A DNA stretch of 64,000 nucleotides from JAUVKT01 sp942491535 (GTDB lineage: Bacteria; Bacteroidota; Bacteroidia; Bacteroidales; VadinHA17). The stretch covers positions 248,001 to 312,000 of the forward strand of contig CALOBV010000007.1 of the NCBI GenBank assembly GCA_942491535.1, in the 5' to 3' direction. Below, piece by piece: positions 44,808 through 53,858 of this stretch. Position 1 is the stretch's first letter. Each line of letters starts with the position of its first letter. The notes beneath the pieces are model-generated. The model was not told the DNA's origin. It worked only from the letters and a program-made list of their open reading frames with translations, and searched no databases. Position numbers and translations under genes: made by a program.

Positions 44808-45530
44808 TTATTTTTTAAGGACTACAATTTCTCCGTTTTTATATACCGGTATTACATCCGTTGAATCGGGCTCATGACAAAAAGGAATGCAATCATCAAG
44901 ACCCTTATCCCTGAGTCTTGTTCTCTGTGCCGCTTTATCAATATAGGCAAGTGGGTTCTCTTTTCCCAGCACCCACATATCCATACAAATCTTCGCAGAG
45001 TCACAGCCGGTGTAGTAGGTATTGCTTTCCAGGATTTTTGCACAGAGAGAGCCTGCAAAGAATGAGTCTTCAATATTTACTTTGTTTTTCCATCCGGCAC
45101 AGAGAATTATTATGTCTCTTTCCTGGTCTGACAACCAATCCGCCAGTGCTGTTATATTGAGAAATGATCCAATAACCACAATATAGCTGTCCGATGCTAT
45201 TTCGATAGTCCTTGTGCCATTGGTTGTGCTGTATACAATAGTGTTATCTTTCACCCTCTCCGGTGTAAAATTAAATGGAGAGTTACCAATATCGGCAAAG
45301 TCGAGCACATACCCATCACGTTCAGCAGCAACCACATAACCCTTATTTTTCATTTCTCTGGCCTCCTCTACGGTGCCAACAGGAATAAGTTTACTTGCCC
45401 CGTTTGCAAAGGCAGAACAAATGGCTGATGTTGCTCTGAGTGTATCTACTACAACTACTATTGAATCATTATTCGCATGATATTCAAAAAGAGCCGGTGA
45501 AAGACATACTTCAATACTATGCTTACACAT
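44808..45530 (-). CDS. comB: 2-phosphosulfolactate phosphatase family protein
   Basis: 240 residues. VVVVDTLRATSAICSAFANGA with the conserved Asp-x-Leu-Arg-Ala-Thr, YSTTNGTRTIE, and GWKNKVNIEDSFFAG are ComB motifs. ComB removes phosphate from 2-phosphosulfolactate in the coenzyme M pathway of methanogens. No other coenzyme M genes lie nearby and Bacteroidota do not usually make it, so the true substrate here is probably different. It lies 27 bp after gcvT on the same strand. Confidence 0.9.
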   Translation of the reverse strand: MCKHSIEVCLSPALFEYHANNDSIVVVVDTLRATSAICSAFANGASKLIPVGTVEEAREMKNKGYVVAAERDGYVLDFADIGNSPFNFTPERVKDNTIVYSTTNGTRTIEIASDSYIVVIGSFLNITALADWLSDQERDIIILCAGWKNKVNIEDSFFAGSLCAKILESNTYYTGCDSAKICMDMWVLGKENPLAYIDKAAQRTRLRDKGLDDCIPFCHEPDSTDVIPVYKNGEIVVLKK

Positions 45531-45557
45531 ATTATAAATAGTTAAGAACCAGCTACC

Positions 45558-46658
45558 TTATTTATAGATGGGAAGACTTACAACCTTAGCCTTCAGACTC
45601 TTATTTCTTACTTTAATAAAAATCTCAGTATCCGCCTTCCAGTAACCCTTATTCAGGTATGCCATCCCTATTCCTCTCTTCATCATTGGAGACATGGTTC
45701 CCGAGGTGACATGTCCTATAACTTCATCACTTTCGTTCACAACTTCATAGTGATGACGCGGAATTCCCCTGTCAATCATTTCAAAACCTTTTAGTCTTTT
45801 CTCAACTCCGTTCTGTTTCTGGCTAAGCAGCAAATCCTTATCGATAAAATCTTTTGAATCGGTAAATTTTGTAATCCACCCGAGCCCGGCTTCAATGGGC
45901 GATGTGGTATCATCAATATCATTTCCATAAAGGCAGTATCCCATCTCCAGTCTTAAGGTATCCCTGGCTGCCAATCCGACAGGTTCAATTCCAAATTCAG
46001 CCCCGGCTTCAAAAACAGCTTTCCATATCTTCACTGCATCATTATTACTCATATATATCTCGCAACCTCCTGATCCTGTATATCCAGTTGTTGAAAAAAG
46101 TATATTCTTAATACCTGCAAACTCTATTTCCTTAAAGGTATAATACTCCATATCAGTAATGCTATCAGAAGTCAGTTTTTGCATTGCCTTAAGTGCCAAT
46201 GGACCCTGAACTGCGAGCTGTGCTGTATCGTCTGAAGCATTTACAATACCATTTCCGGGTGTTATATCAAATGCAGCTGCCTGCTTTACACACCAGTTCC
46301 AATCCTTTTCTATGTTGGCTGCATTTACTACCAGAAGGTACTTTTCGTCGTTAAACCTGTATACAAGCAAATCATCAACTATGCCCCCTTTCCCATTAGG
46401 AAAGCAAGAATATTGAACCTTACCATCTACCAGTACAGAAACATCGTTTGTTGTTACATACTGAATAAAATCAAATGCCTTCGGTCCGGTAACCCAGAAT
46501 TCGCCCATATGTGAAACGTCAAACACACCAACTTTTTCGCGTACAATTATATGTTCAGCATTTATTCCCGTATATTCTATTGGCATATTATATCCGGCAA
46601 AAGGCACCATCCTGGCACCTGCCTCCTCGTGAAATCTGGTAAATGCAGTATTCTTCAT
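45558..46658 (-). CDS. gcvT: glycine cleavage system T protein (aminomethyltransferase)
   Basis: 366 residues. GCV_T fold: MVPFAGYNMPIEYTG, VFDVSHMGEFWVTG, TGYTGSGGCEIY, GLAARDTLRLEMGYCLYGNDID, VGHVTSGTMSPMMKRGIGMAYL. It moves the methylene group of glycine to tetrahydrofolate and releases ammonia. The other subunits (gcvH, gcvP) are not within this window. Its operon continues into comB. The start (MKNTAFTRFHEEAGARM) is a normal family start. Confidence 0.96.
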   Translation of the reverse strand: MKNTAFTRFHEEAGARMVPFAGYNMPIEYTGINAEHIIVREKVGVFDVSHMGEFWVTGPKAFDFIQYVTTNDVSVLVDGKVQYSCFPNGKGGIVDDLLVYRFNDEKYLLVVNAANIEKDWNWCVKQAAAFDITPGNGIVNASDDTAQLAVQGPLALKAMQKLTSDSITDMEYYTFKEIEFAGIKNILFSTTGYTGSGGCEIYMSNNDAVKIWKAVFEAGAEFGIEPVGLAARDTLRLEMGYCLYGNDIDDTTSPIEAGLGWITKFTDSKDFIDKDLLLSQKQNGVEKRLKGFEMIDRGIPRHHYEVVNESDEVIGHVTSGTMSPMMKRGIGMAYLNKGYWKADTEIFIKVRNKSLKAKVVSLPIYK

Positions 46659-46691
46659 TTGATTATTTTTTAAAGATTAATATTAGATGAA

Positions 46692-46699
46692 CAAATTTA
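46692..46699 (-). promoter_or_regulatory. TAnnTTTG -7 motif before gcvT
   Basis: Minus-strand TAAATTTG, 33 bp before the gcvT ATG. I looked for a glycine riboswitch in the 102-bp spacer and saw no such structure. Confidence 0.45.
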
Positions 46700-46760
46700 A
46701 TAATTTGACTATAAAAGAATCGAAATATCCAATAAATAATAATGAAAGGTTAAGATAGCA

Positions 46761-48146
46761 TCAGCGATTAAACTTATTAAGCTCTTGTTCGGGATTTATT
46801 GTTTTAGGCGCTATACTGACCTTATAAATATCCAGACCTCCCGATCCTCCCGGACGATTAGATGAGAACCAGGAAACTCTTCTATCCTGTCTTGACTGCC
46901 TGTAGAACACATCGTTCCACTGGGAATTAACAGGCAATCCAAGATTAACTGCTTTCGAATAAGCTCCTGTTTCATCTCTGACAGACATATATATATCATA
47001 ACCCCCATAGCCAGGGTGTCCGTTTGAACTGAACCAGATAGTATCGCCGGTAACAGAAGTCCATACTGCTTCTTCATTACCTTCAGAATTAACCAATGGT
47101 CCGAGGTTAATCGGGTCTGACCATTTCTTTTTCTTGATATGGTTAATATAATATATATCACGGCCACCAATATTCCCTTTTCTCCTGTCGCTGGTAAAGA
47201 ATATCTGTTTCCCGTCCGGGGTCATTGTAATTGAAGTTTCCCTGCTGGCAGAGCTTGTAATGTCCATATATGATTCAGGGCTGGTCCACTGTCCATTCTC
47301 AAAATAAGATATCATTATGTCACCATTTCCCGACCATCCAACATAAACAAGCATAAATGTATTATCCTCATCCACATATAATACTCCCTCGTTTAATTCT
47401 GTAGCAATATTCTCGCCGGCAGGTCCTGCTTCAGACCATTCGGCACCACTATCTGTGGAAATAAAGATATTCTCATTAAACTTCATATCCGTATTCTGAA
47501 CCCTCTCCTTCTCGTCTGTCTGTCGGCGTGTTGTAAAATAAATCAATTTTTTTTCCTTAACTACTATTGAGGAATAATCATCCTGGGCTGAATTAATCAT
47601 ATTACCCATGTTAGATACAATAACTGTTTTATCGGGTGTCCCTTGTTCTATTGCCATATTACACTCCTTAATATACTCATTAACAACAGGATCTATCCTG
47701 CCTTTTTCCAGACCCTTATCGGAATACATATTATAAAAATCAATTGCTTTGCCAAAATCTCCCCTGAACTGATATGCTCGTCCGGTAAGCAAGATAAGGT
47801 CTTCAGCAATATCCATATTTATAGACCTTGCTTTAAGAAAATACGGCAGGGCTCCCTGAGGGTCATCACCAAACAATGAACATACACCCATCTTATAATT
47901 CAGAGCAGCATTTTCAGGATTAAAATCCAATGCTTGCAGATAATGTTCTAAGGCTTTTACATATAACCCACCACCAAGATCATAATATCTGTCACCCTCC
48001 TTAATATTATCCCATGCTATTTCAGATCCCGGTTTATCAAGCTTATAATCCGATTTCTCAATCTTTACTTTCTGTTGTGCAATCGAATCAGGCGAAATAA
48101 TAATAAGTAGAAGTAATGCAATAAAATATATCCTTTTCATTTTCAA
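46761..48146 (-). CDS. TPR and PD40 (WD40-like) envelope protein, PorE-like without OmpA domain
   Basis: 461 residues (start at 48146 or the second ATG at 48140). Signal peptide (RIYFIALLLLIIISPDSIAQ), then TPR-like helices (~40-170: ALEHYLQALDFNPENAALNYKMG, FGKAIDFYNMYSD). From ~175 there are PD40 beta-propeller units (KLIYFTTRR, QIFFTSDRRKGNIGGRDIYY, TIWFSSNGHPGYGGYDIYM, SWFSSNRPGGSGGLDIY). This order matches the front part of T9SS-linked PorE and related OmpA-family proteins, but the C-terminal OmpA peptidoglycan-binding domain is absent and the protein ends after the propeller. Role unknown; it may be a periplasmic scaffold. Confidence 0.82.
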   Translation of the reverse strand: MKMKRIYFIALLLLIIISPDSIAQQKVKIEKSDYKLDKPGSEIAWDNIKEGDRYYDLGGGLYVKALEHYLQALDFNPENAALNYKMGVCSLFGDDPQGALPYFLKARSINMDIAEDLILLTGRAYQFRGDFGKAIDFYNMYSDKGLEKGRIDPVVNEYIKECNMAIEQGTPDKTVIVSNMGNMINSAQDDYSSIVVKEKKLIYFTTRRQTDEKERVQNTDMKFNENIFISTDSGAEWSEAGPAGENIATELNEGVLYVDEDNTFMLVYVGWSGNGDIMISYFENGQWTSPESYMDITSSASRETSITMTPDGKQIFFTSDRRKGNIGGRDIYYINHIKKKKWSDPINLGPLVNSEGNEEAVWTSVTGDTIWFSSNGHPGYGGYDIYMSVRDETGAYSKAVNLGLPVNSQWNDVFYRQSRQDRRVSWFSSNRPGGSGGLDIYKVSIAPKTINPEQELNKFNR

Positions 48147-48251
48147 AATATAATATGTTACATTCTAAATTTACTATAAAAAATTCAAACTCCCTTAAGC
48201 TTTACAAATCAAAATTATTCAGTTATTCGGTGTACAACATCTATTTTTTTA

Positions 48252-48259
48252 TATTTTTG
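48252..48259 (+). promoter_or_regulatory. TAnnTTTG -7 motif before the Hpt gene
   Basis: TATTTTTG lies 31 bp before the ATG at 48290 and inside the unlikely 45-codon 5' extension to 48155, so it supports the later start. Confidence 0.45.
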
Positions 48260-48289
48260 CTAAAAGGACTCTTATTATCCATAAAATGT

Positions 48290-48634
48290 ATGAATACTGT
48301 TAACGTAACATATCTCGAAGAAGTCTGTGGCGACTCTAAAGAGATAATCAAGGAAATGGTCGATATCTTTATTGAACAGATTCCTGGATTTTGCTCTGAG
48401 ATGCATTCGCTGTATAATGATGAAAAATATCACGACCTGGGCCTGCTCGCTCATAAGGCTAAATCTTCGGTCGCAATAATGGGAATGGAATCCCTGGCTG
48501 TACAGCTCAAAGAGTTTGAGCTCATTGCTAAATCAGGTGAAAAAACAGAGCAATACAGTACTTATATTGATAAGTTCTGTACTGAAACTGATAAAGCAAT
48601 AAAGGAATTAAAAGACTATATCAATAAAATGTAA
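48290..48634 (+). CDS. histidine phosphotransfer (Hpt) domain protein
   Basis: 114 residues from ATG 48290 (MNTVNVTYLEEVCGDSKEII). A four-helix Hpt fold with the phospho-accepting His55 in LLAHKAKSS (pattern HxxKxSS). Family knowledge: Hpt proteins pass phosphate between response-regulator receiver domains in multi-step phosphorelays. No sensor kinase or receiver protein is encoded in the window, so its partners are elsewhere. The stop codon and the next gene's ATG are separated by 1 bp, showing strong coupling to the STAS protein. Confidence 0.9.
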   Translation: MNTVNVTYLEEVCGDSKEIIKEMVDIFIEQIPGFCSEMHSLYNDEKYHDLGLLAHKAKSSVAIMGMESLAVQLKEFELIAKSGEKTEQYSTYIDKFCTETDKAIKELKDYINKM

Positions 48635-48635
48635 T

Positions 48636-48977
48636 ATGCTTAAGGTAACTGAAATAGATAACAGTGTTGATCACGTGACATTCGATGGTATTGATAAATT
48701 TAATGCACTGATTTCCGAAGAAGCAAGAATTCAGTTATCGAAGCTATTTGAAGTAGCAAATGCCAGGGTTATACTCGATCTGTCTGGCATCACTTATATA
48801 GACAGTTCAGGATTTGGATGCTTTCTTACTACTATGAAATATGCCAGGAATAATTATGGCGTACTTAAACTATGTAATCTCAATCCTGGTGTAAAGGCCC
48901 TGTTCAATACTCTGCAGCTTCATACAATATTCGAGATTTATGATGATCTCGAAACCTGTGTCGCAAGTTTCAAATAA
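48636..48977 (+). CDS. STAS-domain anti-sigma factor antagonist-like protein
   Basis: 113 residues, one STAS domain. ARVILDLSGITYIDSSGFGCF has the phosphorylatable Ser57/Ser58 as in SpoIIAA. It would bind a HATPase-type kinase in a partner-switching pathway and be released when phosphorylated. Its kinase may be the SiaB-like protein encoded 5 kb away, but this is inference. Coupled with the upstream Hpt gene (1 bp gap); a flavin reductase gene follows 18 bp downstream. Confidence 0.92.
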   Translation: MLKVTEIDNSVDHVTFDGIDKFNALISEEARIQLSKLFEVANARVILDLSGITYIDSSGFGCFLTTMKYARNNYGVLKLCNLNPGVKALFNTLQLHTIFEIYDDLETCVASFK

Positions 48978-48995
48978 TCAGAAATCTTAAATAAT

Positions 48996-49592
48996 ATGAA
49001 TAAGAAATTAAGGTGGAAGCCGGGTACAATGATTTATCCTCTTCCTGCTGTAATGGTAAGTTGTGGGTCCAGCCCGGAAGAATATAACATAATCACCATT
49101 GCCTGGACTGGTACAGTATGCACTGATCCACCTATGTGCTATATTTCAGTGAGGCCATCCAGGCACTCCTATAAGCTAATTAAGGAAAGTGGTGAATTTG
49201 TGATTAATCTGACTACGAAGGACCTAGCAAAGCAGACAGACTGGTGTGGCGTAAAGTCAGGAAAAGATATTGATAAGTTTAAGGAATGTGGTTTAACTCC
49301 GGTTAAGGCTGATCTTATAAAATCGCCATTAATAAAAGAATCACCTATCAATATTGAATGTAAAGTTGTTGAAATTAAAGAGCTGGGAGTACATCATATG
49401 TTCCTGGCAGAAGTTCTTGCCATACACGCCGATCCCGAGTATTATGATAATGATACGGGTGTGTTTGATCTTAACCGCGCAAACATGATGTGTTATTCTC
49501 ATGGTAAGTATTATGAGACAGGAAATTTTATTGGAAAATTCGGGTTCTCTGTCAAAAAAAAATCCAATAAAAAGAGAATTAGTAAAAAGTAA
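48996..49592 (+). CDS. flavin reductase-like protein
   Basis: 198 residues, flavin-reductase (FMN-binding split barrel) family. MIYPLPAVMVSCGSSPEEYNI and TIAWTGTVCTDPPMCYISVRPSRHS make the FMN pocket, and ESGEFVINLTTKDLAKQTDWCG follows. Members reduce free flavin with NAD(P)H or bind FMN for redox sensing. A Lys-rich tail (residues ~186-198) is appended. It shares a direction and close spacing with Hpt and STAS, so it is probably co-transcribed with them; why a redox protein sits here is not clear. Confidence 0.9.
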   Translation: MNKKLRWKPGTMIYPLPAVMVSCGSSPEEYNIITIAWTGTVCTDPPMCYISVRPSRHSYKLIKESGEFVINLTTKDLAKQTDWCGVKSGKDIDKFKECGLTPVKADLIKSPLIKESPINIECKVVEIKELGVHHMFLAEVLAIHADPEYYDNDTGVFDLNRANMMCYSHGKYYETGNFIGKFGFSVKKKSNKKRISKK

Positions 49593-49666
49593 GATATTAG
49601 GATAATATCCCATTATTTATTATTTTTCATAATCCTAAAAACCAGAAACCGTAAGCCTGAAATCCA

Positions 49667-52600
49667 ATGAGTGAAAAGATCTTAAAAGCCCTGATGCAGC
49701 TGTTTGCAATCATCGCAAGACCTCAGAGCAGTGATAGTGACCGGAGGGGCGTTGTAGAGGTATTCCTTAGAAGACAACTAAATGAAGAGCTGGTAAAAGA
49801 ATACCTCAGAATCTTTGATGATTTTTATAAAGAAGCCCAGGAAAGGCAAAAAAAGAGTGCCCAGAAAAAACGACACTCGGCGGTTTCGGTCAGGGTACTC
49901 AGAATTACAACCCAGGTAAATGATCAGCTTACCCAGGACCAGAAGATTATTGTTCTGGTTCAGCTACTGGAATTCTGTAAATCGGACGGACAGGAAGTAA
50001 GTGAGGATGAACTCGAATTTATTGCTGCGGTGGCAGACACCTTTAATGTCGAAGACAAGGAATACGCTTTGATTAAAAGTTTCGTTCTTAATCACTTTGA
50101 CAAAGTACCCGATTCAAACAATATTTTGCTGATCGACAATAATAATGACACCAGGTTAAAAGAAGCCCATCACCTTAATAATGAAGGTGTTTCTGGGCAG
50201 ATATGGTTCCTGGAAGTATCCTCGGCAGGCATGCATTTTGTAAGATTCTCGACCATAGGTGAGATCTACATGAATGGACAGTTGTTACATGATGATAAAG
50301 TTTATGTTTTCAATCCTGGTTCATCGCTGAGGGATCCTAAATCAACTCCGATCTACTATAGCGATATTATAACGCAGTTCAGAAAGGAAGAATTACAGGC
50401 TTCGAGGGTACTCTACAAAGTTAATGAACTTGAGTACAGATTCAAGAGCGGACATACCGGTATTCATACTATGTCGTTTGAGGAAGAATCGGGGCGTCTA
50501 GTTGGTATTATGGGGGCATCCGGGGCTGGTAAATCAACACTTCTTAACGTACTCAATGGTACAAACGCTCCATATTCGGGTGAGATTCGAATCAACGGAG
50601 TTAATATTCATAAAGACAAGGAAGAAGCTGAAGGACAGATTGGTTATGTTTCGCAGGACGACCTTCTTATTGAAGAACTTACGGTTTATCAGAACCTTTA
50701 TTATAATGCCAAATTATGCTTTGATAATCTTAGCGAAGAGGAAATAGGCGAAAAAGTAAATAAGACCCTTGTGAGTCTTGGTCTGTTCGAAATCAGGAAC
50801 ATGAAGGTCGGCAGTCCACTGAACAAGAAAATAAGTGGAGGACAGAGAAAAAGACTAAATATATCGCTTGAGCTGATACGCGAACCAGCAATTCTGTTCC
50901 TTGACGAACCTACTTCAGGTCTCTCTTCAAGAGACTCAGAAAACATCCTCGACCTGCTGAAGGAACTTGCTTTAAAAGGTAAACTGCTTTTTGTTGTTAT
51001 TCACCAGCCCTCTTCAGACATATTTAAGATGTTCGACCGGCTGGTAATTCTTGACACAGGTGGTTACCTTATATATAACGGCGATCCAATTGAATCGATA
51101 ATATATTTCAAATCAAGAACTCACCAGGCTAACTGGAACGAAAGTGAGTGTCATGCCTGTGGTAATGTTAATCCGGAGCAGGTGTTTAATATCGTCGAAG
51201 GTAAAGTACTCGATGAATACGGCAAGGCCACCAGTGTAAGAAAGGTAACACCTAAGGAATGGAACGAACACTATGAAGCTCACCAGGCAAAGCAGGAAAA
51301 GAGCCTGGAGCAAGGGCATGGCATACCCGATATTACCTTTAAAACGCCAAACAGGTTTAAGCAATTCAAGGTTTTTACAAAAAGAGATGTGCTGTCGAAG
51401 CTGGCTGATATGCAATACTTGCTTATTACACTTCTGGAAGCACCCGTACTTGCATTCTTCCTGGCTTTCCTGATAAAATACTTTAACGAGAGTGCAACAA
51501 ATCCGGGTTATACACTGCTTGAAAACACTAACCTGCCTGTGTATATTTTTATGTCGGTTATTGTGTCAATATTTATGGGCCTTACGGTAAGTGCAGAAGA
51601 AATAATAAAAGACAGGAAGATATTAAAACGTGAAGCATTCCTTAATCTCAGCTGGAACAGCTACCTTTTGTCAAAGGTTGTGGTTCAACTTGTAATTTCT
51701 GCAGTCCAGGCATTTTCATTTGTTATAATCGGAAATAGCATTACCGGTATACATGGGATGTTATTTGAGTACTGGCTCGTTCTTTTCTCCTGCTGGGCGG
51801 CATCTAACCTGCTGGGACTGGTTATATCTGATAGTTTTAAGGCAGTAGTAACCATATATATATTGATTCCCTTCCTTGTTATCCCTCAAATAATACTGAG
51901 TGGAATAATTGTTAAGTTTGATAAGCTGAACCCAAACATATCGTCGCCTGCCAGTATTCCATTTTACGGTGAAGGAATTGTAGCCAGGTGGGGATATGAG
52001 GCTCTCGCTGTACAACAATTTATGGAGAATGACTTCGAGAAACCTCTATATCAATATGATAAGTTAATGAGTATCACAACCTTTAAAAAGAACTACTGGT
52101 ACTCTACCATGAAAACAAAAATAGACAATCTGAAGGCTGACCTTGAGAAGAGCAGATTTAATGAAAGCTCCCGTACCGACCTTGAGATTCTAAGAAATGA
52201 GATAGCACTCGAAATGCAAATCAGGAAGTTGGATTTCAAGTACCTTAACCAGCTGCAGGAAGGCTCACTCACGATGGAAGTACTTGATGAAGCTCAGGTA
52301 TACCTGGATATTCTTAATAGAAATTATAAGAAGTGGTATAATGAAGCCAGCAATAAGAGAGACGCCATTATCACAGAGATGCAAAACCAGGATCCTGTCG
52401 CATTTGAGAAACTTAAAAATAGCGAGTTTAATGAAAACCTGGAGGAGTTTGTAACGAATAAAAATGAAACAGAACGGCTGATTGAGTATAATGGCAGAAT
52501 TGTACAGAAGATAGATCCGATTTTTAGAGATCCGGAGAATAGCTTTATTAAAGCTCACTTCTATGCTCCTCAAAAACAATTGTTTGGAAGGTTTGTAAGT

Positions 52601-52738
52601 ACCTTCTGGGTAAATATTATTGTAATATGGACCATGACTATCCTCACCTACATGGTGCTCTACTTCAGACTTCTAAAACGATTTCTTGACTATATGGGTG
52701 ATGCATCAGACAGGCGTAAAAACAAGAAACAGAAATAG
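49667..52738 (+). CDS. ABCG-like ATP-binding/permease fusion with TerB-like and FHA-like N-terminal regions
   Basis: 1023 residues. Residues ~1-150 are helical with the TerB style (VLVQLLEFCKSDGQEVSEDELEFIAAVADTF). Residues ~155-235 are beta-rich with FHA-like phrases (GEIYMNGQLLHDDKVYVFNPG). The ABC ATPase follows: Walker A GASGAGKSTLL (~282-292), signature ISGGQRKR (~389), Walker B ILFLDEPTSGL (~408). Six membrane helices from ~580 form an ABCG-type permease. A ~200-residue coiled, charged segment (~795-985) sits before the last helix (FWVNIIVIWTMTILTYMVLYF). It may export lipid or act in signalled envelope work. It lies 74 bp after the flavin reductase. Confidence 0.9.
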   Translation: MSEKILKALMQLFAIIARPQSSDSDRRGVVEVFLRRQLNEELVKEYLRIFDDFYKEAQERQKKSAQKKRHSAVSVRVLRITTQVNDQLTQDQKIIVLVQLLEFCKSDGQEVSEDELEFIAAVADTFNVEDKEYALIKSFVLNHFDKVPDSNNILLIDNNNDTRLKEAHHLNNEGVSGQIWFLEVSSAGMHFVRFSTIGEIYMNGQLLHDDKVYVFNPGSSLRDPKSTPIYYSDIITQFRKEELQASRVLYKVNELEYRFKSGHTGIHTMSFEEESGRLVGIMGASGAGKSTLLNVLNGTNAPYSGEIRINGVNIHKDKEEAEGQIGYVSQDDLLIEELTVYQNLYYNAKLCFDNLSEEEIGEKVNKTLVSLGLFEIRNMKVGSPLNKKISGGQRKRLNISLELIREPAILFLDEPTSGLSSRDSENILDLLKELALKGKLLFVVIHQPSSDIFKMFDRLVILDTGGYLIYNGDPIESIIYFKSRTHQANWNESECHACGNVNPEQVFNIVEGKVLDEYGKATSVRKVTPKEWNEHYEAHQAKQEKSLEQGHGIPDITFKTPNRFKQFKVFTKRDVLSKLADMQYLLITLLEAPVLAFFLAFLIKYFNESATNPGYTLLENTNLPVYIFMSVIVSIFMGLTVSAEEIIKDRKILKREAFLNLSWNSYLLSKVVVQLVISAVQAFSFVIIGNSITGIHGMLFEYWLVLFSCWAASNLLGLVISDSFKAVVTIYILIPFLVIPQIILSGIIVKFDKLNPNISSPASIPFYGEGIVARWGYEALAVQQFMENDFEKPLYQYDKLMSITTFKKNYWYSTMKTKIDNLKADLEKSRFNESSRTDLEILRNEIALEMQIRKLDFKYLNQLQEGSLTMEVLDEAQVYLDILNRNYKKWYNEASNKRDAIITEMQNQDPVAFEKLKNSEFNENLEEFVTNKNETERLIEYNGRIVQKIDPIFRDPENSFIKAHFYAPQKQLFGRFVSTFWVNIIVIWTMTILTYMVLYFRLLKRFLDYMGDASDRRKNKKQK

Positions 52739-52748
52739 AAATAAATAA

Positions 52749-52799
52749 GGGTATGCTTATCATACCCATGAAAAAAGGGGTGTACAAAGTATACCCCTT
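52749..52799. terminator. double hairpin between the ABC transporter and siaC
   Basis: First GGGTATG-CTTAT-CATACCC (52749-52767), then AAGGGGTGTAC-AAA-GTATACCCCTT (52775-52799, one G-T pair). The A tract before and the CTTCCTT after suit termination from both sides of convergent genes. Confidence 0.8.
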
Positions 52800-52838
52800 C
52801 CTTATTATATTCAAACCGATCTATTTGATATAATAATT

Positions 52839-53219
52839 TTACTCTACGATCTCAATCATTTCAAACGGCACTCGGATAATGGATTCATAGTCTTCTCCTG
52901 CTTCCAGCATATCCTCATCATCCTCTTCATAAAACCATTTAATCTGAACCTCATTCTTTGCCTTATGAATAACCTCCAGCTTCTTAAACACATCGAGGAT
53001 ACATTTTGACGAGCTTGTGTTAAAATATTCGAGCTTAACCTCTACAACAGTTTTCTGCAAAGGTGAATCCTTATATGATTCAAGCCAGTCAACCAGAGGT
53101 TTGTAAAACTCTACTGAGTTCTCAGGGATTGATCTTCCTTCTAATTTGAATACAGCTTCGTTTGAGTCGAAACGAACTGTTGGAGTTTTGGGAGTTCCTT
53201 CAATAATGATCGGTTCCAT
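52839..53219 (-). CDS. siaC: SiaC-like regulatory phosphoprotein (DUF1987)
   Basis: 126 residues, DUF1987. MEPIIIEGTPKTPTVRFDSNEAVF opens the fold and LEYFNTSSSKCILDVFKKL holds the conserved phosphorylation site: Thr68, at the same residue number as the Thr68 I recall for Pseudomonas aeruginosa SiaC. SiaC is phosphorylated by the SiaB kinase and dephosphorylated by SiaA; unphosphorylated SiaC activates the diguanylate cyclase SiaD. The gene follows the SiaB-like gene by 25 bp on the same strand. No siaA or siaD is in view. Confidence 0.92.
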   Translation of the reverse strand: MEPIIIEGTPKTPTVRFDSNEAVFKLEGRSIPENSVEFYKPLVDWLESYKDSPLQKTVVEVKLEYFNTSSSKCILDVFKKLEVIHKAKNEVQIKWFYEEDDEDMLEAGEDYESIIRVPFEMIEIVE

Positions 53220-53244
53220 ATCAATTATTTTTTAGTTGTTTATT

Positions 53245-53808
53245 TTAATCTTTGTTATCAGAGTCTATCTTTATCTTCAAATGGAAAAATGAATAATCGT
53301 CGTTGTAATCTATAAAACTATAATCCAGCCTGTTTCCTGTTTTACGAGCTATATCAACAAGACCGAGCCCACCACCACCTTTATCTGATATCTTCTGGTG
53401 ATGCAAAATAAACTTATACAGCTCTTTTATTTCTTCGGGGGATGAATTATTTATTTTCAATATTTTATTCTCAAGGCTTTTGATCTTCTCCCTGGTAATA
53501 AAATTCCCGGCAGATATAAAATATCCACTTTTATTCCGTGCAACAACAATCAGACCGAACCTCTTAGAGTTCTGATCCTCATAGTTTTTCGGAACAATGT
53601 CAACGTGATGATATAGATTTTGTAAGCTTTCAACAAGTACGTTATATACCTTTTTCCTGATCTTCGACGGATCATTTACCTCTTCTGTTTTCTTCTCAAC
53701 TGAATCAAGAACATTGTTTATAACATCTGAACTGATATCACCCTTAAAAGAGAAGATAACATCCTCGGTTTGTAATTCTTTGAAAAAGTGCTCAACGCTA
53801 AAGCTCAT
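53245..53808 (-). CDS. siaB: SiaB-like protein kinase
   Basis: 187 residues with a HATPase-like fold. N-box VYNVLVESLQNLYHHVD and G-box DKGGGGLGLVDIARKTG are visible, as in the SiaB/DUF6272 family. It likely phosphorylates the SiaC-like protein on Thr68. The first gene of a two-gene operon with siaC. It could also act on the STAS proteins of the region, though no direct sign of this is present. Confidence 0.9.
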   Translation of the reverse strand: MSFSVEHFFKELQTEDVIFSFKGDISSDVINNVLDSVEKKTEEVNDPSKIRKKVYNVLVESLQNLYHHVDIVPKNYEDQNSKRFGLIVVARNKSGYFISAGNFITREKIKSLENKILKINNSSPEEIKELYKFILHHQKISDKGGGGLGLVDIARKTGNRLDYSFIDYNDDYSFFHLKIKIDSDNKD

Positions 53809-53850
53809 CGGCGTCTCTTTGACTTAGGCTTATGTTTATGTTTATGATAA

Positions 53851-53858
53851 CAAATATA
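53851..53858 (-). promoter_or_regulatory. TAnnTTTG -7 motif before siaB-siaC
   Basis: Minus-strand TATATTTG, 42 bp before the siaB ATG. No clear -33 TTTG. Confidence 0.4.

Noticed and set aside
46659..46760. A glycine riboswitch in front of gcvT.
   Set aside because: The 102-bp spacer lacks the paired conserved structure of that riboswitch and is mostly A and T.
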